In this document: one piece after another, positions 1-7,545 of the stretch
How positions within the stretch are numbered: the first letter of the stretch is position 1
Layout: every line of letters starts with the position of its first letter
From: Deltaproteobacteria bacterium
GTDB lineage: Bacteria > Desulfobacterota > Desulfobacteria > Desulfobacterales > JAFDFH01
Direction: 5' to 3'
DNA length: 14,530 bases
Assembly (NCBI GenBank): GCA_019309945.1
Contig: JAFDFH010000145.1
Span: forward strand, 1 to 14,530
Translations under genes and position numbers: made by a program
Notes under the pieces: model-generated
What the model was told of the DNA's origin: nothing
What the model saw: only the letters and a program-made list of their open reading frames with translations
Databases searched by the model: none

Positions 1-123
1 GGCGCATTAGCAATTATGCGGCAAAACCAGCATTTTTTACGAGGACTTCGGGTCTTCAATTTTGTCCTTGTCCCTAACCCTGAACGTTGAACCCTGAACC
101 TGTGAACGGTTACCAAAATATAT
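1..123. other. Leader region upstream of argJ with TGAAC tandem motif
   Basis: No gene was recognised in the first 123 bases. Four TGAAC units start at 81, 88, 95 and 103, separated by short variable spacers, forming a degenerate tandem repeat that ends about 45 bases before the preferred argJ start. Earlier in the segment a short GAC/GTC pairing around 53-63 could form a very small hairpin. No convincing sigma-70 promoter was identified, so the argJ promoter may lie to the left of the window. Confidence 0.4.
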
Positions 124-150
124 TTGAAATTGGCTCTCAGGAATAACTTT

Positions 151-1335
151 ATGGAAAAAGCAATGTGTCCAGGGTTTAAGGCGGCAGGGGTTATCGCGGG
201 AATTAAAAAAAATGGTGAAAAGGATCTTGGCCTTATTTATTCGGAAGCTCCGGCAAAAGTTGCGGGTGTATTCACGAAAAATATTGTTCAGGCGGCCCCT
301 GTCCTTTTGAATAAAGAGCGGATTAAATCGGGCGTTTGCCAGGCGATCATTGTCAATAGCGGCAATGCCAACTGTTGTACAGGCAACCGGGGATTGACTG
401 ATGCAAAATCAATGGCAAGGTTGGCTGCATCAAAACTCGATATTTCAGAGGATCTTGTATTCGTATCCTCAACAGGCGTCATTGGTCAACCGCTGCCCAT
501 TGAGAAGATTGAAGCCGCAATCCCCGAACTTGTCAAATCCCTCTTGCCGGAAGGCGTTCGTGATTGTGCCAGGGCCATAATGACAACCGATACTTTTCCA
601 AAGGTGTTCTCCCGTAAGGGACGTTTAAAAGATAAAACTTTTACCGTAACCGGTATTGCCAAAGGATCCGGAATGATATGCCCGGACATGGCAACGATGC
701 TTTGTTTTGTTTGTACAGATGTCGATGTCGGCCAGACGTTGCTAAAAGATGCTCTTTTTACCGCAACGGAACGATCTTTTAACAGGATCACCGTTGACGG
801 GGATACCAGCACCAACGACATGGTCCTGATTATGGCCAACGGAAGGTCCGAAGTGACATTGGAACGTGCGGAGCAAATAAACACCTTTCAGGAGGTGCTT
901 GATGGAGTTTTGCGCAACCTTGCCAAACAAGTGGTGAAAGATGGAGAAGGAGCAACAAAACTTGTCGAAATCGCCGTAAAGGGTGCATTAACCCGTAAAG
1001 ATGCATACAAAATAGCCCAAACAGTGGCGAATTCAAACCTCGTAAAGACCGCCTTCTTTGGCGAAGATGCCAATTGGGGAAGGATTCTCGGGGCTACGGG
1101 AAGAGCGGGCGTATCGATAGACCCGGCTAAAATCGACGTCTATTTTGATGACGTATTGATGGTAAAAAATGGGATGGGATGCGGCGATGCGGCTGAAGAA
1201 CAGGCCACAAAAGTTCTTAAAAGCCAGGAGTTTACCATATCAATTGATTTGAAAATGGGTACCGGCTATGAATCCGTTTTTACCTGCGATTTTTCCCTGG
1301 ATTATGTTAAAATCAATGCGGATTACAGATCTTAA
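151..1335 (+). CDS. argJ: Glutamate N-acetyltransferase / amino-acid N-acetyltransferase (ArgJ)
   Basis: ArgJ transfers the acetyl group from N-acetylornithine to glutamate, closing the cyclic arginine pathway in the cytoplasm; some family members also use acetyl-CoA. The protein covers the whole family fold. The self-cleavage site is visible as KGSGMICPDMATML, with the nucleophilic Thr encoded at 694-696 (Thr182 counted from ATG 151). Also present are the IIVNSGNANCCTG block near the N-terminus and the FGEDANWGRI block near the C-terminus. I chose ATG 151 because AGGA lies at 139-142 with 8 nt spacing; an in-frame TTG at 124 would add nine residues. Length (394 aa) is normal for the family. 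No other arg gene is in the window. Whether the enzyme is mono- or bifunctional cannot be decided here. Repeat A1 begins 14 nt after the stop. Confidence 0.95.
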   Translation: MEKAMCPGFKAAGVIAGIKKNGEKDLGLIYSEAPAKVAGVFTKNIVQAAPVLLNKERIKSGVCQAIIVNSGNANCCTGNRGLTDAKSMARLAASKLDISEDLVFVSSTGVIGQPLPIEKIEAAIPELVKSLLPEGVRDCARAIMTTDTFPKVFSRKGRLKDKTFTVTGIAKGSGMICPDMATMLCFVCTDVDVGQTLLKDALFTATERSFNRITVDGDTSTNDMVLIMANGRSEVTLERAEQINTFQEVLDGVLRNLAKQVVKDGEGATKLVEIAVKGALTRKDAYKIAQTVANSNLVKTAFFGEDANWGRILGATGRAGVSIDPAKIDVYFDDVLMVKNGMGCGDAAEEQATKVLKSQEFTISIDLKMGTGYESVFTCDFSLDYVKINADYRS

Positions 1336-1348
1336 ATGGCATCCTAAA

Positions 1349-1502
1349 AGAGACCTTTTAAAAATGCTCATTTTTGTTCAAGTTCAAGGAAGGCGATCCG
1401 CCTAAGGAGGATTAACCGCAGGAATACATTGAGTATTTTGAGGATTAAAATTTGAGCCTGACACAGAAATTGGACCAAAAGGGGCGTTTTGCAAAGGTCT
1501 CT
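1349..1502 (+). repeat. Repeat family A, copy A1 (complete, inverted arms of type 1)
   Basis: This 154-bp element begins and ends with inverted arms (1349-1379 against 1472-1502, 24 of 31 positions pairing; the outer 10, agagaccttt/aaaggtctct, are perfect). Between the arms lies the family core: a doubled ttcaag, a variable segment, then ggaatacattgagtatttt and gaggattaaaatttgagcct. The same core occurs at 7546-7920 and 13522-13667, and its right half at 2352-2413, always in + orientation. It lies directly behind argJ and could fold in RNA or as single-stranded DNA. No protein is encoded. Mobility is inferred only from recurrence. Confidence 0.8.
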
Positions 1503-1511
1503 AAAAAGAGC

Positions 1512-1548
1512 AAGAGCCTCGAATTTATGGTCGAGGCTCTTATTTTTT
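1512..1548. terminator. Bidirectional intrinsic terminator
   Basis: A perfect 11-bp stem (aagagcctcga at 1512-1522 and tcgaggctctt at 1531-1541) encloses an 8-nt loop. It is followed on the + strand by six T at 1543-1548. On the - strand the stem is followed, after four bases, by five T (complement of 1503-1507). It can therefore end transcripts from argJ on one side and from the small membrane protein gene on the other. Confidence 0.85.
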
Positions 1549-1634
1549 CTTCAAAAGTAAAAGCGCTTGCAAAACCTTATCGTATGCCTTACCACGATGT
1601 TTCCGGTCCGCCGCCTTTCAATCCACGTAAAGCC

Positions 1635-1919
1635 CTATGTTTTTTCCGACTTTAAGGACTCAATTTCTTTTTTCAGGTCGCCAATTTCATCTTTGTACTT
1701 GTCAACATCCTCCGTTTCAACTGGAGTGTCAAATGTTGTATCTTCTTTTTTCCAGGAATCTTTGAGTTCATCAAAGCCTAAATAAATGGCCAAACCGCCT
1801 CCAAGCAGAAGCATCAATGGAATCGTACCGGTTAAGACCATTAAAAAAGGTTTAAACCACACTGAAAGACCAATGAGACCCAATACAGCCGCTACCGCCC
1901 CTCCAATTAACGTTTTCAT
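1635..1919 (-). CDS. Small two-helix membrane protein with C-terminal coiled coil (MamI-like shape)
   Basis: This 94-aa protein has two hydrophobic helices (about residues 4-22 and 27-48), then a hydrophilic linker and a charged heptad-like tail (about residues 72-92, rich in Lys, Glu and Leu) likely to form a coiled coil. The first helix region reads GLIGLSVWF and the second contains G.IP..LLLGGGLA. This resembles the magnetosome protein MamI as I recall it, but two-helix proteins are simple and the match could be superficial. A strong ribosome site (aaaggagg) lies 9 nt before the ATG, which supports it as a real gene. It is monocistronic, ends before the bidirectional terminator at 1512-1548, and is transcribed towards argJ. 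Function is unknown; an inner-membrane location is likely. Confidence 0.75.
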   Translation of the reverse strand: MKTLIGGAVAAVLGLIGLSVWFKPFLMVLTGTIPLMLLLGGGLAIYLGFDELKDSWKKEDTTFDTPVETEDVDKYKDEIGDLKKEIESLKSEKT

Positions 1920-2457
1920 AAAACATCATCCTCCTTTAACTAGAATAAATTCTTTGATTATTTAATCACCCAAAAACCCATAGAATGTTTATATGCATTC
2001 TCCGTAAATATGTTTTGCTTGAAGTGTGCCCCCTAAACTAAACCAAAACCGATGTTCAGCTGGTACGGGAGTAAAAGAAATTATAAAGAATATCAAGTAG
2101 ATACATTTGATAAGTATCAGGCTAAACAAGTTTTTGGAAAATAGCATATCAAATTTTTTAACGCAAGCTTAATTTTACCCGCCTGGATCTTTATCCGTCC
2201 AATGAAAGGATATAAGATATAATCTATTAAATTCATTTGCTTTTTTTTAGCTTATGGATGCCAAATAAATTATTGCAAATAAAATCCTATTTTGTTATTT
2301 TTCTAAATTTGGGGTAATTTAACGTCTCGAAAATCCTACAACCTCTATTTCGAGGATTAAAATTTAATCCTGACACAGGGAATAGGTAAAAAGGAATGTT
2401 TGGCAATTGCCTCATTTAAATATTAATATTTCATATCACAAATGACGGATTCATACA
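1920..2457. other. AT-rich 538-bp intergenic spacer
   Basis: No supported gene lies here. The spacer separates the divergent small membrane protein gene and the plsB remnant, so promoters for both are expected. A 6-bp inverted repeat (agaatg at 1982-1987, cattct at 1996-2001) sits about 65 bases upstream of the membrane protein start and could be an operator. TTGCCT at 2407-2412 with TCATAT at 2431-2436 is a weak sigma-70-like pair ahead of 2458. A partial family A repeat occupies 2352-2413. A 30-codon frame at 2052-2144 lacks a ribosome site. Confidence 0.4.
2352..2413 (+). repeat. Repeat family A, partial copy A2 (right half only)
   Basis: The segment shares gaggattaaaattt, then cctgacacag, and a more diverged remainder with the right half of copy A1. 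The left half and left arm are not detectable: the preceding bases (2322-2351) do not match. It is best read as a decayed relic upstream of the plsB-like gene. Divergence is clearly higher than between A1 and A3. Confidence 0.55.
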
Positions 2458-3021
2458 ATGTCAAAACCCACACGACTGAGCCTGAATAATTTCAAAAAGA
2501 AAATCAGAGGTTGGATCGATACGGTTCTGGAGGGCACCCACAACCATTATCTTAGCTATCTACCCACCCCTATCGGCTGGTTATCATCCGGGATGCTTAA
2601 ACTCTTTTTTTCCGGAATAAAATGTGACAAGACCCAAACCGCCATTATTGAGAATATCCCCAAAGACGCCATTATCATATATGTTATAAAATTTAAAAGC
2701 TATTTTGACTACCTCTTCTATTACACACGGTACAAACAGGAAGGCCTCCCCGTTCCTGAAATCGGCTTTGATTACAGGATTTTTTTCTGGCAGCCGGTGT
2801 CACGCCTTTTTAAAGTGTTTTTAGCGTTTTCAGATTACTTATTTCACAACCGCACTTTTCCGGATCCTTACAAAAGTGGATATATCCGGCAAGAATTGCT
2901 GAACGGACGGGCAGGCTTTTTGTCCCTGGTTGAAAAACGAGGTTTTTATCGATGGTTTGTCAAAGCCGAGACAGATCCGATTCGGTATCTTATTGAAATG
3001 CAAAAATCGATCGTCCATTGA
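2458..3021 (+). CDS. PlsB-like glycerol-3-phosphate acyltransferase, N-terminal fragment (frameshifted)
   Basis: This 187-aa frame matches the N-terminal non-catalytic part of PlsB-type sn-glycerol-3-phosphate acyltransferases, which start phospholipid synthesis at the inner membrane. Visible segments include IIIYVIKFKSYFDYLFYYT near residues 73-91, and RAGFLSLVEKRGFYRWF followed by DPIRYLIEMQKSI at the end, which correspond to the stretch before the PVSVMFGR region of E. coli PlsB. The reading then hits a stop at 3019-3021, while the family continues in another frame. It overlaps the next frame (2930-4879) and together they form one broken gene. No good ribosome site precedes ATG 2458, so the start is moderately certain. 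On its own this fragment has no catalytic motif. Confidence 0.7.
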   Translation: MSKPTRLSLNNFKKKIRGWIDTVLEGTHNHYLSYLPTPIGWLSSGMLKLFFSGIKCDKTQTAIIENIPKDAIIIYVIKFKSYFDYLFYYTRYKQEGLPVPEIGFDYRIFFWQPVSRLFKVFLAFSDYLFHNRTFPDPYKSGYIRQELLNGRAGFLSLVEKRGFYRWFVKAETDPIRYLIEMQKSIVH

Positions 3022-4879
3022 ACATCAGTCACTTATTCTGAGGCGTAACCTTTTACTTCAAATAAATCGTCATCGCCAGAGCATTACGGGACCGGTATTG
3101 AAATTGAGGGAAGAGCTGAAAGAAAGCATCTTGACCAATGATCGCCTTCAAAACTTCATGAATCAGCATTCCAAGAAGCGTGCAATACCGATTCAAGCGA
3201 TATACAAAGAGGCGGATTCATATCTTGAAGAAATTGCCGCTAACTACAGTATGGCCATTATAAAATTCGTTGAAGTGATCGTCAGGTGGATGATCAATCT
3301 CATGTATGAGGGTGTCACCGTCAATACGGAAACACTCAATAGAATTAAAAGCATGGCCAAAAAAGGGCCGATTATATTTCTTCCCTGTCATAAAAGTCAT
3401 ATCGATTACCTGATATTATCATACATTATGTATCATAATAATATGCCCTGCCCCCATGTCGCCGCAGGCAAAAACCTTTCTTTCTGGCCCGTGGGCTCCA
3501 TGTTTAGAGGAGGAGGCGCTTTTTTTATTCGACGAACTTTTAAGGGTGCGGTGCTTTATGCCAAAGTTTTTGCAGAATATATTCATAAGCTTCTTGAAGA
3601 AAGCTTCAATGTTGAATTTTTTATTGAAGGCGGTCGAAGTCGAACCGGCAAACTGCTCACTCCCAAACTGGGTTTGCTTTCCATCCTGCTGAATGCCTAT
3701 AAAAACGGTGCCTGTGAAGACATGATATTTGCACCCGTTTTTATCGGTTATGACCGGGTTCTGGAAGAAAGTTCTTACATGAATGAAATCGAGGGAGGAC
3801 AAAAGAAACCCGAAAGCCTTCTCCAGGTGATCAAGGCAAGAAAATTGCTTAAAAAAAGATATGGAAGAATTTATATCCAGTTCCATGAGCCGATATCCCT
3901 GAATGAACTTTTAGTGCAATATGATATGACCATTCAGGATATGACCTCAAAAGAACTGAACTCATTCTGCCGTAGACTGGGAAACCGGATCTTAAATGCT
4001 ATTGATGGTGTCTCGGTGATTACGCCGCATGCTCTGGTTGCAAGTGCTATTCTGAATTGTGCCAAAAAAAGGTTTTCTTATGATCATCTGATGAATCACA
4101 TTGAAACGTACATGGCATACCTGTTTTCACAAGAGGCTAAAATGACTGATACGCTTGTGATTGACCATGTGCGTGCTGTCGATCAAGTTCTCGATTCTTA
4201 TGCTCAAAGAAAGTTTATTGAACGCCTTTCAACAGACAAAGATGGCCAATCTTCGGATAAACAATTTACGGTCAATGTGAGCAAGCGACCGTTGCTCGAA
4301 TACTATAAAAACAATTGTATTTCCTTTTTTATTCCAGCGGCATTTACAGCACTTGCAATCCTTGAAAAAGACGCATTTCAGCTTTCCGCTGTTGAGCTCC
4401 ATTCCGGATACTCTTTTTTTCAGGAATTCTTTAATAACGAATTTGCATACAATGCGGACCGGACGCCGGAATACTTGGTACGCAAAAGCATCAAGGCTTT
4501 TATTGACGAGGCCATCCTGATGCCCCATCCAACCCTGCCGGACACCTATAACCTCACCTCGGAAGGTTTTAGAAAATTAAAATTTTATTCGAGATTTCTA
4601 AAAACCTATTTTGAATCTTACTGGATCGTTTTAAATCATTTAAAACGCTATCCACAAAATTCAATGGACTCTAAAGAGCGCCTGAAAAAAATACAGTCAA
4701 TGGGGAACCACATGTATAAGCAAAAAGAAATCGAACTAAAAGAAGCACTTTCAAAAGTCACCTATAATAATGCTCTTGATTTTTTCACCAAGCAGGGCGT
4801 AAAGGGGTCAGGGCATACCGAGAAGATTGAATTCTACGGCGATGCCATACAAAAATACTTAAATATTCTGCAGGTATAA
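2930..4879 (+). CDS. plsB: PlsB-like glycerol-3-phosphate acyltransferase, catalytic C-terminal part (broken gene)
   Basis: This is the catalytic part of a PlsB-type acyltransferase, which acylates position 1 of glycerol-3-phosphate. The HxxxxD motif is seen as HKSHID (His154 to Asp159), followed by AAGKNLSFWPVGSMFRGGGAFFIRRTF (split: AAGKNLSFWP, then GGGAFFIRRTFKG), FIEGGRSRTGKL and FAPVFIGYD, matching acyltransferase blocks I to IV. The C-terminal region matches PlsB-only sequence (YYKNNCISFFIPAAFTAL). True homology begins only at about 3018 (EHQSLILRRNLLLQIN); residues before that are the N-terminal fragment read out of frame, so ATG 2930 is not a genuine start and no ribosome site precedes it. 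Relative to E. coli PlsB the segment around PVSVMFGR is missing at the joint, which suggests an out-of-frame deletion. All catalytic blocks are intact, so activity from an internal start is possible, but a pseudogene is more likely. Confidence 0.75.
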   Translation: MKNEVFIDGLSKPRQIRFGILLKCKNRSSIEHQSLILRRNLLLQINRHRQSITGPVLKLREELKESILTNDRLQNFMNQHSKKRAIPIQAIYKEADSYLEEIAANYSMAIIKFVEVIVRWMINLMYEGVTVNTETLNRIKSMAKKGPIIFLPCHKSHIDYLILSYIMYHNNMPCPHVAAGKNLSFWPVGSMFRGGGAFFIRRTFKGAVLYAKVFAEYIHKLLEESFNVEFFIEGGRSRTGKLLTPKLGLLSILLNAYKNGACEDMIFAPVFIGYDRVLEESSYMNEIEGGQKKPESLLQVIKARKLLKKRYGRIYIQFHEPISLNELLVQYDMTIQDMTSKELNSFCRRLGNRILNAIDGVSVITPHALVASAILNCAKKRFSYDHLMNHIETYMAYLFSQEAKMTDTLVIDHVRAVDQVLDSYAQRKFIERLSTDKDGQSSDKQFTVNVSKRPLLEYYKNNCISFFIPAAFTALAILEKDAFQLSAVELHSGYSFFQEFFNNEFAYNADRTPEYLVRKSIKAFIDEAILMPHPTLPDTYNLTSEGFRKLKFYSRFLKTYFESYWIVLNHLKRYPQNSMDSKERLKKIQSMGNHMYKQKEIELKEALSKVTYNNALDFFTKQGVKGSGHTEKIEFYGDAIQKYLNILQV

Positions 4880-4915
4880 TCAAGGGGCACGAAACGAGAC
4901 TATATTAATAACACC

Positions 4916-6667
4916 ATGAAAGCGATGATCCTCACCGCCGGACTCGGCACACGTCTCCTTCCTTTTACCCAAAATACACCCAAAGCATTATTTCCCATGG
5001 CCGGACGTCCAATTCTTGACATCATTATACACAGCCTGCAACAGGCCGGCTGCAAATCAATTATCATTAACACCCATCATCTCCAGCAAAAGATAGATTC
5101 CTTTTTAGCCGAGCAGCAATATACGATTCCGGTGGTTACCCGCTATGAACCGATCTTACTCGGTACCGGTGGTGCCATAAAAAATGTCGTGGACTTTTGG
5201 GATGACAATCCTTTTCTGGTTATAAACAGCGACATTATATCGGATATCGACCTGGAAAAGGTTTACACTTACCACTTGAATCATCCTTACCCGGTCACTA
5301 TGGTTCTCCATGATGATCCGAAAATCAATACCGTATCGGTCAGTAAAGACAATTTTATCATTGACTTTCATGGTCAAGTAATCAAAGCAAGTTTGGGAGA
5401 AGAAAAAACGCTCACCTTCACCGGAATTCAGGTCCTGGACCCGGAGGTTCTAAGTTTCATACCGGAAAACACTTTTTCCAGCATCATCGATGCGTATAGA
5501 AAGTTGATGTTGGCGGGTAGAAAAATAAAGGTATATTATTCAAAGAATAATGACTGGAAAGATATCGGAACACCGGAAAGATATAAAGAAGCCGTTTATG
5601 AAACAATGGCCCCTGAGGCTTTCAAAAAAGCTGGGTCAGACGATGGCGTTAATAACATTAAACGTGTGTGTCTCAAAGGCGATGGATCAGACCGGATTTG
5701 GTATCGGTTGACCGCAGAATCCGGATCAGGAGAGGGTATCGGGGTGAATTCACCGGATGCGAGGAAAAAGGTTGTTGCCAATCGGAATCTTGTGATGGTC
5801 GATCACGGCATAAAAACACAAAGCGCGGCATCTGAAATCGACGCGTTTGTGACCATTGGCCGCCACCTGCATGATAAAGGAATACCTGTGCCTGAAATCT
5901 ATCTCTACGACACATTTTCAGGCTGGGTCTTCATGGAAGATTTAGGGGATCTTAACCTTCAGGAAATCGTTCAAAAAACCAGATGCTCATCACAATTAAT
6001 TCTTTATTATCAGTCTGTTATTGATCTTCTTGTAGAAATGTCAATTTCGGCCGCAAAGGGATTTGATCCATCCTGGACGTATCAAACCGCCTGCTATGAC
6101 AGAAATCTTATAATTGAAAAGGAATGCCGCTACTTCGTTGATTCCTTTTTACGGGGATATCTGGGTTTGGATCCAAACTTTGAAGATCTCAGAAATGAAT
6201 TCATATCTCTTGCAGACAAGGCCCTTGAATTTTCAGTGACTGGATTCATGCACAGGGATATGCAGTCCCGAAATATCATGGTTAAAAATAAGAGCTTTTA
6301 TTTTATTGATTTTCAAGGAGGACGCATCGGACCGATTCAATATGATCTTGCATCGCTGCTTATTGATCCCTACGTTGCACTCCCTTTGCCTTTACAGGTT
6401 CAGTTGCTGAATTACTGTATTGACAGACTTTCACCGCTTATCCGTTTTAGAAAAAATAACTTCAGTACCTGTTTTAAATTTTGTAGCATCACCAGAAATT
6501 TACAGATTCTGGGCGCATTTGGATATTTGAGCCGAACCAAGGGAAAAACCTACTTTGAGAAATTCATTCCGGCTGCTTTAGCAACCTTGAAACACAATCT
6601 TTTTACGCTTAAAGGCGCAGAATTCCCAAAACTAAAAAGGATAGTAGAAAAAATTTCAAAAAAATAA
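4916..6667 (+). CDS. Fused sugar-1-phosphate nucleotidyltransferase / phosphotransferase kinase (MurU-AmgK-like)
   Basis: The 583-aa protein joins two enzymes. Residues 1 to about 225 form a nucleotidyltransferase: AGLGTRLLPFTQNTPKAL (residues 8-25) is the nucleotide-binding signature, GTGGAIKN follows, and Asp106 in NSDI is the likely metal ligand. Residues from about 245 to 583 form an aminoglycoside-phosphotransferase-like kinase with HRDMQSRN (catalytic Asp448) and IDFQGG (metal-binding Asp465). In Pseudomonas, AmgK phosphorylates MurNAc/GlcNAc at the anomeric position and MurU adds UMP, allowing peptidoglycan recycling; the fusion suggests the same two consecutive steps in one chain. The exact sugar and nucleotide cannot be read from sequence; a heptose or other sugar is possible. 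It starts 36 nt after the plsB remnant and lies 16 nt before dapB. No clear ribosome site precedes ATG 4916, though the start aligns with the usual N-terminus. Confidence 0.8.
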   Translation: MKAMILTAGLGTRLLPFTQNTPKALFPMAGRPILDIIIHSLQQAGCKSIIINTHHLQQKIDSFLAEQQYTIPVVTRYEPILLGTGGAIKNVVDFWDDNPFLVINSDIISDIDLEKVYTYHLNHPYPVTMVLHDDPKINTVSVSKDNFIIDFHGQVIKASLGEEKTLTFTGIQVLDPEVLSFIPENTFSSIIDAYRKLMLAGRKIKVYYSKNNDWKDIGTPERYKEAVYETMAPEAFKKAGSDDGVNNIKRVCLKGDGSDRIWYRLTAESGSGEGIGVNSPDARKKVVANRNLVMVDHGIKTQSAASEIDAFVTIGRHLHDKGIPVPEIYLYDTFSGWVFMEDLGDLNLQEIVQKTRCSSQLILYYQSVIDLLVEMSISAAKGFDPSWTYQTACYDRNLIIEKECRYFVDSFLRGYLGLDPNFEDLRNEFISLADKALEFSVTGFMHRDMQSRNIMVKNKSFYFIDFQGGRIGPIQYDLASLLIDPYVALPLPLQVQLLNYCIDRLSPLIRFRKNNFSTCFKFCSITRNLQILGAFGYLSRTKGKTYFEKFIPAALATLKHNLFTLKGAEFPKLKRIVEKISKK

Positions 6668-6683
6668 CCGTAAGGAGGTCAAA

Positions 6684-7514
6684 ATGGGCTCAATAAAAGT
6701 TATGGTAAACGGCATGCCCGGCAATATGGCAGTGAATGTAGCCAAACAAACACTGCAAGACGAGCGGTTTGAACTCATCCACCATTCGTTGACAGGGCCT
6801 GAGATTGCGGATACGGAATATTTTATCGATTCTGCTAAGATCATGCTGATTAAGCCTGCAGCTCGTGATCAGGCTATTACCGAAATAAAGCAAAAAGAAG
6901 GTTTTTTTGTCAGCGTGGATTATACGCATCCTTCGGCCGTTAATGGAAATGCTGAATTTTACTGCAGGATTGGCCTTCCTTTTGTGATGGGAACAACCGG
7001 AGGCGACCGGAAACGCCTCCTGGATACCGTTTCAGCCTCTTCCATTCCTGCGGTAATCGCACCCAATATGGCCAAACAAATCGTTGGTTTTCAAGCCATG
7101 ATGGAATATGCTTCAAACACTTTTCCAGGTCTTTTTGAAGGATATACGCTTGAAATCAAGGAAAGCCATCAGAAGGGAAAAGCGGATACCAGCGGAACCG
7201 CCAAGGCCATGGTCGCTTATTTTAATAAAATGGGGATCAACTTTCCCGAGCAGGATATTTTGAAGGAACGCGATATAGAAGTACAAAAGACCCGCTGGGG
7301 GATACCCCAGGAATATCTTGGCGGACACGGCTGGCATACCTATACACTGGTCTCGAACGACAAAACCGTCCGTTTTGAATTCACACACAATGTTAACGGC
7401 CGCGATGTGTACGCAAAAGGAACCCTTGACGCAATCTTGTATCTGTCCAAAAAAGTAAATGCAAGCACAATGGGAACGGTCTTCACCATGGCAGATGTGT
7501 TGAAAGGAAATTAG
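6684..7514 (+). CDS. dapB: 4-hydroxy-tetrahydrodipicolinate reductase, plant type (DapB)
   Basis: DapB reduces the dihydrodipicolinate precursor with NAD(P)H in the diaminopimelate/lysine pathway. The 276-aa sequence resembles the plant enzyme more than E. coli DapB: VDYTHPSAVN, PFVMGTTGGDR, ESHQKGKADTSGTAKA, FEFTHNVNGR and YAKGTLDA all have plant-type counterparts. Catalytic His162 and Lys166 sit in ESHQKGK, and SGTAK (170-174) follows. The nucleotide-binding loop reads VNGMPGNMA, so the third Gly of the usual GxxGxxG is Ala16. The start is firm: aaggagg lies 7 nt before ATG 6684. It follows the fused kinase gene by 16 nt, suggesting co-transcription. Cell-wall or lysine precursor supply fits the neighbouring envelope genes. 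Plants pair this enzyme with the DapL aminotransferase; no dapL is in the window. Confidence 0.88.
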   Translation: MGSIKVMVNGMPGNMAVNVAKQTLQDERFELIHHSLTGPEIADTEYFIDSAKIMLIKPAARDQAITEIKQKEGFFVSVDYTHPSAVNGNAEFYCRIGLPFVMGTTGGDRKRLLDTVSASSIPAVIAPNMAKQIVGFQAMMEYASNTFPGLFEGYTLEIKESHQKGKADTSGTAKAMVAYFNKMGINFPEQDILKERDIEVQKTRWGIPQEYLGGHGWHTYTLVSNDKTVRFEFTHNVNGRDVYAKGTLDAILYLSKKVNASTMGTVFTMADVLKGN

Positions 7515-7545
7515 GTTCCATATCCATCAACACGTTGCTTCCGAT

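Noticed and set aside
1452..1655. 67-codon + strand frame after argJ
   Set aside because: It runs through the right half of repeat A1 and the terminator stem, so it is not a plausible single gene.
2052..2144. 30-codon + strand frame (MFSWYGSKRNYKEYQ...)
   Set aside because: No ribosome site, no recognised homologue, in AT-rich spacer; cannot be told from chance.
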